From Lutibacter sp. A80 (GTDB taxonomy: Bacteria; Bacteroidota; Bacteroidia; Flavobacteriales; Flavobacteriaceae), in the NCBI RefSeq assembly GCF_022429645.1, contig NZ_CP092480.1, positions 2,648,501 to 2,712,500 on the forward strand: DNA of 64,000 nucleotides. The letters are read 5' to 3'. The position numbers and the translations under genes were made by a program. This document shows, one piece after another, positions 36,835 through 46,140 of the stretch; positions within the stretch are counted from its first letter, which is position 1, and every line of letters starts with the position of its first letter. The notes under the pieces were generated by a model. It was given only the letters and a program-made list of their open reading frames with translations. It did no database searches and had not been told where the DNA came from.

Positions 36835-36842
36835 CAAATTTA
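36835..36842 (-). promoter_or_regulatory. TAnnTTTG promoter element for pheS
   Basis: TAAATTTG on the minus strand matches perfectly, 20 bases from the ATG. No attenuator-like leader peptide is visible. Confidence 0.5.
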
Positions 36843-37022
36843 CACATTTTTATTTTGTAGTATTTAATTTTATAGCTAATACTTGTTTCCTTTAATTTAA
36901 AAGTGATTATTACCGTAAAAATTTTTATAAAAATGAAGAATAGCTCGTTTTTTAAGATTTTAACAAGTAATAATTTTATGTGATATTTATTCAATTTTTA
37001 GGATGCATTTTATTAAAAGTGA

Positions 37023-37030
37023 TATTTTTG
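37023..37030 (+). promoter_or_regulatory. TAnnTTTG promoter element for the first gdhA
   Basis: TATTTTTG matches perfectly, 40 bases before the ATG. AGTGATATTT overlaps it, and the related TGTGATATTT lies near 36979; whether this pair is an operator is unknown. Confidence 0.45.
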
Positions 37031-37070
37031 ACGTTTAATTATTAAAATATATAAAAGAAAAAGATAAATT

Positions 37071-38426
37071 ATGGATGCAAAAATGGAATTAAAGATTAAA
37101 AATTTTATGGACTTGGTGAATGTTAGAAGTCAACATGAACCTGAATTTTTACAGGCAGTAGAGGAGGTTGCTGAAGCTATTATTCCATACATTGCAAGCC
37201 AGCCGCATTATAGCGGTAATAATCTATTATTACGTATGGTTGAACCAGAAAGGGTGATAATTTTTAGAGTTCCCTGGGTAGATGATACTGGAGAAATTGT
37301 AGTTAATAGAGGTTTTAGAATAGAAATGAATTCTGCAATTGGGCCTTATAAAGGTGGTTTAAGATTTCATCCTTCGGTAAACTTAAGTATTCTTAAGTTT
37401 TTAGCATTTGAACAAGTATTTAAAAATGCGTTAACTAATTTGCCATTAGGTGGTGGAAAAGGAGGTTCAGATTTTGATCCTAAAGGAAAATCTGATGACG
37501 AAATTATGCGTTTTTGCCAAAGTTTTATGGGAGAATTATTCCGTCATATTGGTCCTGATACCGATGTGCCTGCTGGAGATATGGGTGTTGGAGCAAGAGA
37601 AATTGGTTATATGTTTGGGATGTATAAAAAGTTGCGTAACGAGTTTACAGGGATTTTAACAGGTAAAGGCTTGTCTTGGGGAGGATCTCATATTCGTCCA
37701 GAATCAACAGGTTATGGTGCCGTTTATTTTGCACAAAGTATGTTGGGTACAAAAGACGATACTTTAGACGGTAAAACAATTACTATTTCGGGTTCTGGAA
37801 ATGTTGCACAATATGCTTGTGAAAAGGCTACAGAATTGGGAGCTAAAGTTGTAACCTTATCAGATTCTTCAGGTTATATTTATGATGAAGATGGTATAGA
37901 TGAAGAAAAATTAGCTTTTGTAATGGAGTTAAAAAATGTAAAAAGAGGAAGAATTAACGAATATGTAACAGCATATCCAAAAGCACAATTTTTTGAAGGA
38001 CAAACGCCTTGGAGTGTTCCTTGTGAGATAGCAATGCCTTGTGCTACACAAAACGAATTAAATGAAGAAGCAGCCAAAACATTATTAAGTAATGGGTGTT
38101 TTGTAGTTAGTGAAGGCGCCAATATGCCTTGTACTCCAAAAGCTGTAGAAGCTTTTCAGGCTAAAAGAATATTGTATGCTCCAGGAAAAGCCTCAAATGC
38201 AGGTGGTGTTGCAACTTCTGGTTTAGAAATGAGTCAGAACTCTATACGTATAAAATGGACACGTGAAGAGGTAAATGAAAAACTAAAAACTATTATGAAT
38301 GAAATCCACGAATCTTGTATTCAATATGGTACACAAGAAGATGGGTATGTAGATTATGTGGTTGGAGCAAATATTGCTGGTTTTGTTAAAGTGGCAGATG
38401 CAATGCTTGCACAAGGTGTTGTGTAA
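37071..38426 (+). CDS. gdhA: NADP-type glutamate dehydrogenase (copy 1)
   Basis: This 451-residue hexameric glutamate dehydrogenase interconverts 2-oxoglutarate plus ammonium with glutamate. The family motifs are all present: YKGGLRFHPSVNLSILKFL, the catalytic lysine loop LPLGGGKGGSDFDPKG, VPAGDMGVGAREIG and the nucleotide-binding SGSGNVAQYA. The sequence class is that of bacterial NADP-dependent enzymes. It is followed by a terminator, then by a receiver/PEP-binding protein and a second gdhA. The two copies differ through the N-terminal region and cofactor domain. Confidence 0.95.
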   Translation: MDAKMELKIKNFMDLVNVRSQHEPEFLQAVEEVAEAIIPYIASQPHYSGNNLLLRMVEPERVIIFRVPWVDDTGEIVVNRGFRIEMNSAIGPYKGGLRFHPSVNLSILKFLAFEQVFKNALTNLPLGGGKGGSDFDPKGKSDDEIMRFCQSFMGELFRHIGPDTDVPAGDMGVGAREIGYMFGMYKKLRNEFTGILTGKGLSWGGSHIRPESTGYGAVYFAQSMLGTKDDTLDGKTITISGSGNVAQYACEKATELGAKVVTLSDSSGYIYDEDGIDEEKLAFVMELKNVKRGRINEYVTAYPKAQFFEGQTPWSVPCEIAMPCATQNELNEEAAKTLLSNGCFVVSEGANMPCTPKAVEAFQAKRILYAPGKASNAGGVATSGLEMSQNSIRIKWTREEVNEKLKTIMNEIHESCIQYGTQEDGYVDYVVGANIAGFVKVADAMLAQGVV

Positions 38427-38449
38427 ATAAATTATAGTGTTAATAGAAT

Positions 38450-38479
38450 AAAGGGTTGCTGTAAAGCAGCCCTTTTTTT
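38450..38479 (+). terminator. Rho-independent terminator after gdhA copy 1
   Basis: AAAGGGTTGC (38450-38459) pairs with GCAGCCCTTT with one wobble pair, followed by T residues. It lies 23 bases after the stop. Confidence 0.75.
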
Positions 38480-38523
38480 ATGGGTATATAATACAAAATA
38501 TAGAAACTAAATTTATATATTGT

Positions 38524-41500
38524 ATGTCTATAATCAAAGGAATTAAAATGGAAAAAAAGTCATTGCCCAATTTAAAATCATATGCATTTGAAGAGGTCGC
38601 TTTTGATAAATTAATGCAGAACAGAATTAGTCAGGTGCTAATAGTTTGCTCTAATTACGACTTTTACATGCTTGAAGAAGATGGTAGAATAGATGAGCGA
38701 ATTTTTAATGAATATACCTCATTAAATTTAAGACATCCACCCAACTTTATTCATGCAAATTCAGCCAAAAGAGCTATTAAAATTATGGATTCTCATAAAA
38801 TTGATATTGTTATAACTTGGTTAGATATTGGTAATTATAAAGCTTTTGAAACATCAAAAAAAATTAAGGAAGCTTTTCCGCTTGTTCCAATTGCCGCTTT
38901 AAGTCATTATTCTTCAGAATTAAGAAGTAAGCTTGAAAAAGGAAATACCGGAATTATAGATTATGTGTTTCATTGGAATGGAAATGTAGATATATTTTTA
39001 GCTATTATTAAATTAACTGAAGATAGAATGAATGCTGAATCTGATATTAACAGTATAGGTGTTAAAGCTATATTATTAGTAGAAGACTCATTAAAATTTT
39101 ATTCTAGATATATACCGCTTATTTATAAAGTTATTCTTAAACAAACCCAAAGAGTTATGTCTGAAGGGTTGAATGAGCATAGAAAAATGCTGTTGATGAG
39201 AGGACGACCAAAAATTTTATTAGCAACAACCTTTGAAGAGGGAATTAGTTTATTTAATAATTATAAAGAGAGTTTGTTAGGTGTAATTTCGGATGTTAAT
39301 TATTTAAAAGACGGTGTTAGAAATGAAGAAGCAGGTTTTTTATTTTTAGATTACGTTCGAAGTTTTAAACGTTATTTTCCATTTCTAATTCAATCATCTA
39401 ATGCTGATAATGAAAAACGAGCATTAGAGCTTAAAGGTAAATTTTTATATAAACATTCTGAAACTTTAGGTGTAGATATAAAAAATTATATTGTAAAATA
39501 TTTTTCGTTTGGAAATTTTGAATTTTGGGATCCAATTCAAATGAAAGTACTGGCAACAGTTAAAGATTTAAACGAATTTCAAAAGGCCTTATATACTGTA
39601 ACAGAAGCTTGTTTAATGTACCACGCTACAAGAAGTGAGTTTTCAAAATGGATAAAATCAAGGGCGCTATTTCCTTTAGCTGATTTATTTAGTAATATAG
39701 AATATGATGATTTTGAAAATAATTTAGAAATAAGAGATTTTTTAATTAACTCAATAAAAGCATATCGAGTTTATAGATCTAGAGGTGTAATTGTAAAATT
39801 TGATAAACATAAATACGATGAGTTTGTTGGATTTGCTAGAATTGGAGAAGGTGCTTTAGGAGGTAAAGGAAGAGGTTTAGCCTTTATAGATTCATTTTTA
39901 AAGCGAAATAATTTATATAATAAATACGAAAACGTAAGCATTACAATACCAAGAACAGTTGTAATAAGTACCGATGTTTTTGATCAATTTATTGAAACTC
40001 ATAAACTCATAAAATTTGCAGCAGAAAGTACAAATGATGATGATATATTAAATGAATTTATTTCTAAAGACCTCCCAGATTGGGCTCTTGAAGATATAAA
40101 GGCATTTTTAAAAACAACTAAATGTCCTATTGCAGTACGTTCGTCAAGTATGCTTGAAGATTCTAATTATCAACCTTTTGCTGGTATTTTTGCAACGTAT
40201 ATGATTCCAAATACCGAAATAGATAAAATGGTTGAAATGGTTTCTAATGCTATTAAATCAGTTATTGCTTCAGCATTTTTTGAAAATAGTAAATTGTATT
40301 TAAAAGCTACATCACATACTATTGAAGAAGATAAAATGGCTGTAATTTTGCAAGAAGTAATTGGAAAAGAATATGAGGGTGTATATTATCCAAATATTTC
40401 AGGAGTGGCGCGTTCTATTAATTTTTATCCTATTGGAGATGAAAAACCCAATGAAGGAATTGCCAATATTGCTTTAGGATTGGGTGAAATAATTGTTGGT
40501 GGAGGACAAACCTTACGTTTTTCTCCTTACCATCCAAAAAAAGTATTGCAATTATCTTCTCCTGGTTCAACTCAGAGAGATACACAACAGTATTTTTATG
40601 GTTTAGATCTTGACCCAGAGAGTTATAAAGTTTCAACAAATGAAACTATTAATAAAAAGAAAGTATCTATTAGAAAAGCTGAAAGTCATGGGTCTTTAAA
40701 ATTTGTAGCATCAACATATGATTTACAAAATAATATAATTAGACCTGGTGTAATGCATGATGGAATTAGGGTAATTTCATTTGATAATATTTTAAAATAT
40801 AATACATTTCCTTTGCCTGAAATTTTACAAGAATTGTTACGAGTTGGACAGCGTGAAATGAGAAACCCAATAGAAATTGAGTTTGCAGTAAATCTAGATG
40901 TTCCACAGGGAAAACCGAAAGAGTTTAGTTTTTTACAAATTAGACCCATAATTGAAAGTATGAAAACCATAAGTAAATTACCTGAAAACTTAAAAATTTC
41001 AGATACTATAATTTACTCTGAATCTGCTTTAGGAAATGGAAAATATGAAAATATTTACGATGTAGTTTATGTAAAACCAGAGACATTTAATTCTGCTAAC
41101 ACAAGAGAGATTGCAAAAGCAGTTGAGCAAATTAATAAAAAATTCACAGAATTAGGTAAGCCATATATTTTAGTTGGTCCTGGACGTTGGGGGTCTAGTG
41201 ATCCTTGGTTAGGAATTCCAGTAATTTGGCCTCAAATTTCTGCAGCAAAAATAATTGTAGAATCCGGATTAAATAATTTTAGAATAGACCCTAGTCAGGG
41301 AACTCATTTTTTTCAAAATTTAACGTCATTTAAAGTCGGGTATTTAACAATAAATCCGTTTATAAATGATGGTTTTTTTGATGTGGGTTATTTAAATAAA
41401 CAAGAAGCAGTTTTTGAAGACGCTTTTTTAAGACATATTTCTTTTAAAAGTTCACTAACAGCTATTATTGAAGGTAAAAATAATAAAGCAGCAATTTTTA

Positions 41501-41580
41501 AAGAGGGTGTTTTGCTAGAAAATAACAACTCAAATACGGTGGAATCTATTGATGAATTGCCACCTGAAGGCTTTATGTAA
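38524..41580 (+). CDS. Receiver-like / PEP-pyruvate-binding (PPDK_N) fusion protein
   Basis: This 1018-residue cytosolic protein begins with a degenerate receiver-like domain (about residues 36-165, D101). A second receiver-like domain (181-325) has the canonical set E187-D188, D257, S291/S292 and K310. An ATP-grasp PEP/pyruvate-binding region starts near 435 with GEGALGGKGRG and continues with AVRSSSMLED (537-546). No phosphohistidine swivel motif (GG..HAAI type) is visible, so it cannot be a complete PEP synthase. The C-terminal part carries GPGRWGSSDPWLG and DPSQGTHFFQN. It may transfer phosphate or sense ATP/PEP, which is unproven. An alternative start is ATG 38548. Confidence 0.85.
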   Translation: MSIIKGIKMEKKSLPNLKSYAFEEVAFDKLMQNRISQVLIVCSNYDFYMLEEDGRIDERIFNEYTSLNLRHPPNFIHANSAKRAIKIMDSHKIDIVITWLDIGNYKAFETSKKIKEAFPLVPIAALSHYSSELRSKLEKGNTGIIDYVFHWNGNVDIFLAIIKLTEDRMNAESDINSIGVKAILLVEDSLKFYSRYIPLIYKVILKQTQRVMSEGLNEHRKMLLMRGRPKILLATTFEEGISLFNNYKESLLGVISDVNYLKDGVRNEEAGFLFLDYVRSFKRYFPFLIQSSNADNEKRALELKGKFLYKHSETLGVDIKNYIVKYFSFGNFEFWDPIQMKVLATVKDLNEFQKALYTVTEACLMYHATRSEFSKWIKSRALFPLADLFSNIEYDDFENNLEIRDFLINSIKAYRVYRSRGVIVKFDKHKYDEFVGFARIGEGALGGKGRGLAFIDSFLKRNNLYNKYENVSITIPRTVVISTDVFDQFIETHKLIKFAAESTNDDDILNEFISKDLPDWALEDIKAFLKTTKCPIAVRSSSMLEDSNYQPFAGIFATYMIPNTEIDKMVEMVSNAIKSVIASAFFENSKLYLKATSHTIEEDKMAVILQEVIGKEYEGVYYPNISGVARSINFYPIGDEKPNEGIANIALGLGEIIVGGGQTLRFSPYHPKKVLQLSSPGSTQRDTQQYFYGLDLDPESYKVSTNETINKKKVSIRKAESHGSLKFVASTYDLQNNIIRPGVMHDGIRVISFDNILKYNTFPLPEILQELLRVGQREMRNPIEIEFAVNLDVPQGKPKEFSFLQIRPIIESMKTISKLPENLKISDTIIYSESALGNGKYENIYDVVYVKPETFNSANTREIAKAVEQINKKFTELGKPYILVGPGRWGSSDPWLGIPVIWPQISAAKIIVESGLNNFRIDPSQGTHFFQNLTSFKVGYLTINPFINDGFFDVGYLNKQEAVFEDAFLRHISFKSSLTAIIEGKNNKAAIFKEGVLLENNNSNTVESIDELPPEGFM

Positions 41581-41710
41581 AAATAAACATGTGATAAAAA
41601 ACTCACTCTAAGAGTGTTTAAAAATTACAGATTAATAAAAAATGAATAAATAAATGTTAAATATTAAAAATGCAGTAACTATTATTGCTTTAAAATCGAT
41701 TTAAAATATG

Positions 41711-41718
41711 TATTTTTG
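41711..41718 (+). promoter_or_regulatory. TAnnTTTG promoter element for gdhA copy 2
   Basis: TATTTTTG matches perfectly, 42 bases before the ATG. A TTG lies 23 bases upstream of it. Confidence 0.5.
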
Positions 41719-41760
41719 TTATAAACAATATTCTATAAATAGTTATAAATTATTATCATT

Positions 41761-43098
41761 ATGAATGTAAAAGAAATTTTAACAAATTTGGAAACTAAAC
41801 ACCCTGGTGAAAAGGAATATCTACAGGCTGTTCAAGAAGTTTTAGAGTCAATTGAGACTATATATAATGAAAATCCACAATACGAAGCAGCTAAAATTAT
41901 TGAACGTTTAGTGGAGCCAGATCGAATTTTAACGTTTAGAGTTTCATGGATTGATGATGCGGGAAATGTTCAAGTAAATTTAGGTCATAGAGTACAATAT
42001 AATAATGCAATTGGTCCTTATAAAGGAGGTATACGTTTACACCCAAGTGTAAATTTAAGTATTTTAAAGTTTTTAGGCTTTGAACAAATATTTAAAAATG
42101 CTTTAACAACGCTTCCTATGGGAGGTGGAAAAGGAGGTTCAGATTTTAATCCAAAAGGAAAATCTGATACTGAAATTATGCGTTTTTGCCAAGCATTTAT
42201 GTTAGAATTGTGGAGACTTATTGGACCAAGTACAGATGTGCCAGCTGGAGATATTGGAACAGGGGGTAGAGAAATTGGATTTATGTACGGTATGTATAAA
42301 AAATTACAACAAGAAAACTCAGGAGTTTTTACTGGTAAAGGCTTAAATTGGGGAGGAAGTTTAATTAGACCAGAAGCAACTGGTTTTGGAGGCGTTTACT
42401 TTACCAAAGAAATGTTAGAAACTAAAAAAGATGATTTTAAAGGTAAAATTATAGCGCTTTCAGGTTTTGGAAATGTAACATGGGGAGTAGCTTTAAAAAT
42501 TACCGAATTAGGTGGAAAAGTAGTTACCATATCTGGTCCAGATGGGTATATTTATGATGAAAAAGGATTGGATTCAGACAAAATAAATTATTTATTACAG
42601 TTAAGAGCATCTAATAACGATATTGTTTCTCCGTATGCTGCAGAATTTCCTGAAGCTAAGTTTTACCCAGGTGAAAAACCATGGGGTGTAAAATGTGATA
42701 TTGCAATGCCTTGTGCAACTCAAAATGAGTTAAATGGAGAAGACGCAGCAAAATTAGTAGCCAATAATGTACAATATGTAGCTGAGGTTTCAAATATGGG
42801 ATGTACTCCAGAAGCTATTGATGCATTTCATAATGCTAAAATTTTATACGGACCAGGTAAAGCAGTAAATGCTGGTGGTGTTGGTGTTTCTGGATTAGAA
42901 ATGTCTCAAAATGCCATGAAATTAAATTGGACTAAAGAAGAAGTTGATGCTAAATTACATCAGATAATGCACTCTATACATACCGCATGTTTAAAATATG
43001 GAACAGAAGAGGATGGTTACATTAATTATGTAAAAGGAGCAAATATTGCAGGATTTATTAAAGTTGCAGATTCTATGTTAGATTTAGGAGTAGTATAA
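41761..43098 (+). CDS. gdhA: NADP-type glutamate dehydrogenase (copy 2)
   Basis: This 445-residue paralogue of the enzyme at 37071 has the same motifs: YKGGIRLHPSVNLSILKFL, LPMGGGKGGSDFNPKG, VPAGDIGTGGREIG and SGFGNVTWGVA. The nucleotide-binding loop differs (GFGNV instead of GSGNV), as does the N-terminus. The two isozymes may therefore differ in cofactor, affinity or regulation. It has its own promoter element and lies downstream of the receiver/PEP-binding protein. A degenerate repeat follows. Confidence 0.95.
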   Translation: MNVKEILTNLETKHPGEKEYLQAVQEVLESIETIYNENPQYEAAKIIERLVEPDRILTFRVSWIDDAGNVQVNLGHRVQYNNAIGPYKGGIRLHPSVNLSILKFLGFEQIFKNALTTLPMGGGKGGSDFNPKGKSDTEIMRFCQAFMLELWRLIGPSTDVPAGDIGTGGREIGFMYGMYKKLQQENSGVFTGKGLNWGGSLIRPEATGFGGVYFTKEMLETKKDDFKGKIIALSGFGNVTWGVALKITELGGKVVTISGPDGYIYDEKGLDSDKINYLLQLRASNNDIVSPYAAEFPEAKFYPGEKPWGVKCDIAMPCATQNELNGEDAAKLVANNVQYVAEVSNMGCTPEAIDAFHNAKILYGPGKAVNAGGVGVSGLEMSQNAMKLNWTKEEVDAKLHQIMHSIHTACLKYGTEEDGYINYVKGANIAGFIKVADSMLDLGVV

Positions 43099-43121
43099 TT
43101 AGATTATTTTTTAAAAAAAGG

Positions 43122-43288
43122 GAGCTGTCTAAAAAGTAATAAACTATTGTCTTGCTAAATTTGATTTAGTAACTTATCATATAAAAATACATTATGATGA
43201 GAACTTGAAACCTATAAAAATCCTTAGATTTAAATAAGGAAGTGTTCATAGATTAAAGTTGATGAGAGTGTTATTTTTTAGGCAGTTT
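43122..43288. repeat. Degenerate repeat element B with imperfect terminal inverted repeats
   Basis: GAGCTGTCTAAAAAGTAA (43122-43139) is matched at 14 of 18 positions by the inverted sequence at 43271-43288. The interior contains AATTTGATTTAG and GATGAGAACTTGAAAC, worn versions of the units in element A. It has no ORF and separates gdhA copy 2 from dinB. Confidence 0.5.
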
Positions 43289-43332
43289 TATTTTTCATTT
43301 TTACTTTTCAGAAATATAATAATCTTAAATTG

Positions 43333-43340
43333 TACTTTTG
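43333..43340 (+). promoter_or_regulatory. TAnnTTTG promoter for dinB, leaderless geometry
   Basis: TACTTTTG ends 4 bases before the GTG at 43345, so transcription would start at about the start codon. Confidence 0.5.
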
Positions 43341-43344
43341 AAAA

Positions 43345-44439
43345 GTGACTTTATGTAAAACATACCGCAAAATTATTCACGTAGATATGGATGCATTTTA
43401 TGCATCTGTAGAGCAATTAGATAATCCAGAGTTAAGAGGTAAAGCAATTGCTGTTGGTGGTGGCGGAGAGCGCGGTGTAGTTTCGGCTGCGAGTTACCAA
43501 GCTCGTGAATTTGGTGTGCGATCTGCTATGAGTGGTGTAATTGCTAGAAAAAATTGTCCACACTTAATTTTTGTAAAACCTAGGTTTGAAAGGTATAAAG
43601 AAATCTCAAAAAAGATTAGAAATATCTTCTATGAATATACCGATTTGGTAGAACCTCTTTCTTTAGATGAAGCATATTTAGATGTTACTGAAAATAAAAA
43701 AGGTAATCCTTCTGCTAGTTTAATTGCTAAAGAAATTAGAAAACGAATTTTTGATGAATTACATTTAAATGCATCTGCTGGAATTTCAAGTAGTAAATTT
43801 ATTGCTAAAATTGCTTCAGATATAAATAAACCGAACGGACAAAAAACAATTCCGCCAGAGGAAATAATCTCGTTCTTAGAGGAATTACCAATCAAAAAAT
43901 TTTATGGAATTGGAAAAGTAACTGCCGCTAAAATGTATAATTTAGGAATTTTTAAAGGCAGTGATTTAAAATCTAAAAGTGAAGCTTTTTTAACACAGCA
44001 TTTTAAAAGTTCTGGAGCACATTATTATAAAATTGTTAGGGGCTTGCATAACAGTCCTGTAAAACCAAATAGAGTTCGAAAATCTGTTGCAGCAGAGCAT
44101 ACGTTTAATACAAATTTAACTTCTGAAATTTTTATGTTAGAGCAATTAGAGCGTATTTCAGAAGAACTTGAACAGCGTTTACAAAAAGCAAAAGTTTCAG
44201 GTAAAACAATTACACTAAAAATAAAATACAGCGATTTTAAAACACAAACCCGTAGTAAAACATTGGCTTATTTTGTTAAAGAAAAGGTAATATTATTTGA
44301 TACGGTTAAAGAGTTATTGTATCAAGAAAAGGTGCTAAATTCCGTACGTTTATTAGGTATTTCAGTTACTAATTTAAATATTCATTCTAAAAGTAAATCG
44401 GAAAAACCAATTGATATTCAATATAAATTTGAGTTTTAA
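43345..44439 (+). CDS. dinB: DNA polymerase IV (Y-family)
   Basis: This 364-residue error-prone translesion polymerase has the catalytic motifs HVDMDAFYASVEQ and SLDEAYLDVT (metal-binding acidic residues), the HhH region (LPIKKFYGIGKVTAAKM) and a little-finger domain. The start appears to be GTG at 43345; the nearby ATG is out of frame and at once meets a stop. The promoter element ends 4 bases upstream, which supports this start and a leaderless mRNA. No SOS operator is recognised. Confidence 0.93.
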   Translation: MTLCKTYRKIIHVDMDAFYASVEQLDNPELRGKAIAVGGGGERGVVSAASYQAREFGVRSAMSGVIARKNCPHLIFVKPRFERYKEISKKIRNIFYEYTDLVEPLSLDEAYLDVTENKKGNPSASLIAKEIRKRIFDELHLNASAGISSSKFIAKIASDINKPNGQKTIPPEEIISFLEELPIKKFYGIGKVTAAKMYNLGIFKGSDLKSKSEAFLTQHFKSSGAHYYKIVRGLHNSPVKPNRVRKSVAAEHTFNTNLTSEIFMLEQLERISEELEQRLQKAKVSGKTITLKIKYSDFKTQTRSKTLAYFVKEKVILFDTVKELLYQEKVLNSVRLLGISVTNLNIHSKSKSEKPIDIQYKFEF

Positions 44440-44537
44440 AGTTGTGTTGTTAACTTGCTGTATTTAAATTGATTATATGAAATTTAATACTGCAATCCTT
44501 CGATTGTTGTATGCATTTCTGCTAGAATCTATTTTTA

Positions 44538-45044
44538 CTAGTGAAAAATAGCTTTTAAAGCTTCAGCATCTTGTGGATTCATTTTTCCAGAAAGAATTAA
44601 ACTTAATTCTTTTCTTCTTAAAGCACCTTCAAAACGTTTTTTTTCTATATCTGTTTCTGGTTCAAGTCTAGGGACTTTTACAGGCGCTCCTGTAGTATCA
44701 ACAGCAACAAATGTGTAAATACCTTCATTTACTTTGGTGCGCTCTCTAGACTCTCTATCTTCAATCCAGACATCAACATAAACTTCCATAGAAGATTTAA
44801 AAGCACGCGAAACTTTAGATTCAATAGTTACAACACTACCAACAGGTACAGCTTTGTTAAAAGCTACATGATTTACGGATGCGGTAACTACAATTCTTCT
44901 AGAGTGGCGTTGTGCTGTAATACTACAAGCTCTATCCATTCTAGCTAATAATTCGCCTCCAAAAAGATTTCCTAATGGGTTTGTATCAGTTGGTAGAACT
45001 ATATCAGTAAGTACTGTTAAAGATTCTTTAGGTGTTTTAGTCAT
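44538..45044 (-). CDS. Acyl-CoA thioesterase (hotdog fold, YciA/BACH type)
   Basis: This 168-residue hotdog-fold enzyme hydrolyses acyl-CoA to free fatty acid and CoA. Family motifs are NPLGNLFGGELLARMD, with the catalytic Asp/Asn region, and SVNHVAFNKAVPVGS. The charged C-terminal helix (RFEGALRRKELSL) is also usual. It is 67 bases downstream of the HU-CCDC81/SPOR gene on the same strand. The chain-length preference is unknown. Confidence 0.9.
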   Translation of the reverse strand: MTKTPKESLTVLTDIVLPTDTNPLGNLFGGELLARMDRACSITAQRHSRRIVVTASVNHVAFNKAVPVGSVVTIESKVSRAFKSSMEVYVDVWIEDRESRERTKVNEGIYTFVAVDTTGAPVKVPRLEPETDIEKKRFEGALRRKELSLILSGKMNPQDAEALKAIFH

Positions 45045-45111
45045 GCTTTAAATTTTGGTAAATATAAAGTAGTTATTTAATTTAAAAAATAAAAGCTTGT
45101 AAATTTGAGGT

Positions 45112-46044
45112 TTAGAGCTCTTTTACCAATAACCAAGCATCTTTAGAAATAGTTCTTTTAATTTTATTTAAGGTGTTAATTGCGTCATTTTTAGAGTTTG
45201 TACTCATATATGAAACCTCTGTTAAGTTCCATTTGTTAACCCCTAAAATTTTAGCATTGTATCCTTTTTTAACTAATTCATTTAGCTTTTTTTCTGCATT
45301 TATAGGGTCTCTAAAAGCACCAGCAACTATATGGTAATTATATGTTTGTTTGGTTACGTTTAAAGTAATAGCAGGTAGTGGATTGGCAATAACAAAAGTT
45401 GCCTCTTGTATTGTTTTTTCAACTTGTTGTTGCTGTTGTTCAGCTTCAACAATTAAATTATTATATTCAATTTTTTGGTATTCTTTCCAGCCAAGTGTAC
45501 CTAAAGCAAAAAGGATAGCAGCGCTTGCAGCATATTTAATAAAAGCAGGCGTTTTTCTGTTACTTTCTTTAGTTGGTAAAACAAGAGCTACAGTTTCTAA
45601 TTGTTTTACTTTTTGTTTGTATTCTATACGTTTTATTGCTGGTGAATTGTAAGAATTCAAACCAAAAGAACTTGTTAAATAATTGATGGTATTATCAGGT
45701 TCAAAAATATAATTACCGTTAGCATTTACAGTGAATGTTCCTATATTTTCAATAGAAAGCGTTTCATCTTTTAGCGTGTTTTTCCAAGCTTCAACTTCTT
45801 TGTAAATATATTCCAGTGCTTTTAAAAATGAAATATTTTTAGATGAAGCAATGTAATTTGCTAATAAACCATCGTTATTTTGCAAGTTAACATTAAAAGT
45901 TAATTGTTTAGATGGTGCGTAAAATGTATGTGTATAATGGTTCACTTTTGCAGAAATTTCGTTGCTTACAAAACCTCCAAAATTTGGTACAATTACGCAT
46001 TCGTATCTGTATAATAAATCGCCTATGTATGTTGCTAATGTCAT
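45112..46044 (-). CDS. HU-CCDC81-like and SPOR domain membrane protein
   Basis: This 310-residue protein begins with two small HU/CCDC81-like domains (about residues 1-130; MTLATYIGDLLYRYECVIVP, then NFGGFVS). A transmembrane helix follows near 168-184 and a coiled region after it. The C-terminal SPOR domain (about 233-310; NYHIVAGAFRDPINAEKKL) binds denuded peptidoglycan glycan strands at division sites. It probably links a cytosolic DNA- or protein-binding end to the septal wall, which is inference. Its promoter element ends 5 bases before the ATG. Confidence 0.88.
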   Translation of the reverse strand: MTLATYIGDLLYRYECVIVPNFGGFVSNEISAKVNHYTHTFYAPSKQLTFNVNLQNNDGLLANYIASSKNISFLKALEYIYKEVEAWKNTLKDETLSIENIGTFTVNANGNYIFEPDNTINYLTSSFGLNSYNSPAIKRIEYKQKVKQLETVALVLPTKESNRKTPAFIKYAASAAILFALGTLGWKEYQKIEYNNLIVEAEQQQQQVEKTIQEATFVIANPLPAITLNVTKQTYNYHIVAGAFRDPINAEKKLNELVKKGYNAKILGVNKWNLTEVSYMSTNSKNDAINTLNKIKRTISKDAWLLVKEL

Positions 46045-46049
46045 TAAAA

Positions 46050-46057
46050 CAAATATA
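46050..46057 (-). promoter_or_regulatory. TAnnTTTG promoter for the HU-CCDC81/SPOR gene, leaderless geometry
   Basis: TATATTTG on the minus strand ends five bases before the ATG at 46042-46044. Confidence 0.5.
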
Positions 46058-46140
46058 GTAGAAATCTCTTTTAAAAATATAGCATTGTACTAAAATTTAT
46101 TAACAATAATTTTATATATTGAATTTCAAATTGTTAAAAG

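Noticed and set aside
38524-41580. Annotation as a complete phosphoenolpyruvate synthase
   Set aside because: The ATP-grasp part fits, but no phosphohistidine swivel motif or PEP-utiliser barrel is visible, and the N-terminus is receiver-like.
44527-44551. Inverted repeat CTATTTTT...AAAAATAG at the thioesterase 3' end
   Set aside because: The stem is only eight A/T-rich pairs within the coding end and lacks a T tract in a useful position; it is not a convincing terminator.
45350-45652. Forward frame opposite the HU-CCDC81/SPOR gene
   Set aside because: It lies wholly within a well-supported gene on the other strand and resembles no known protein.
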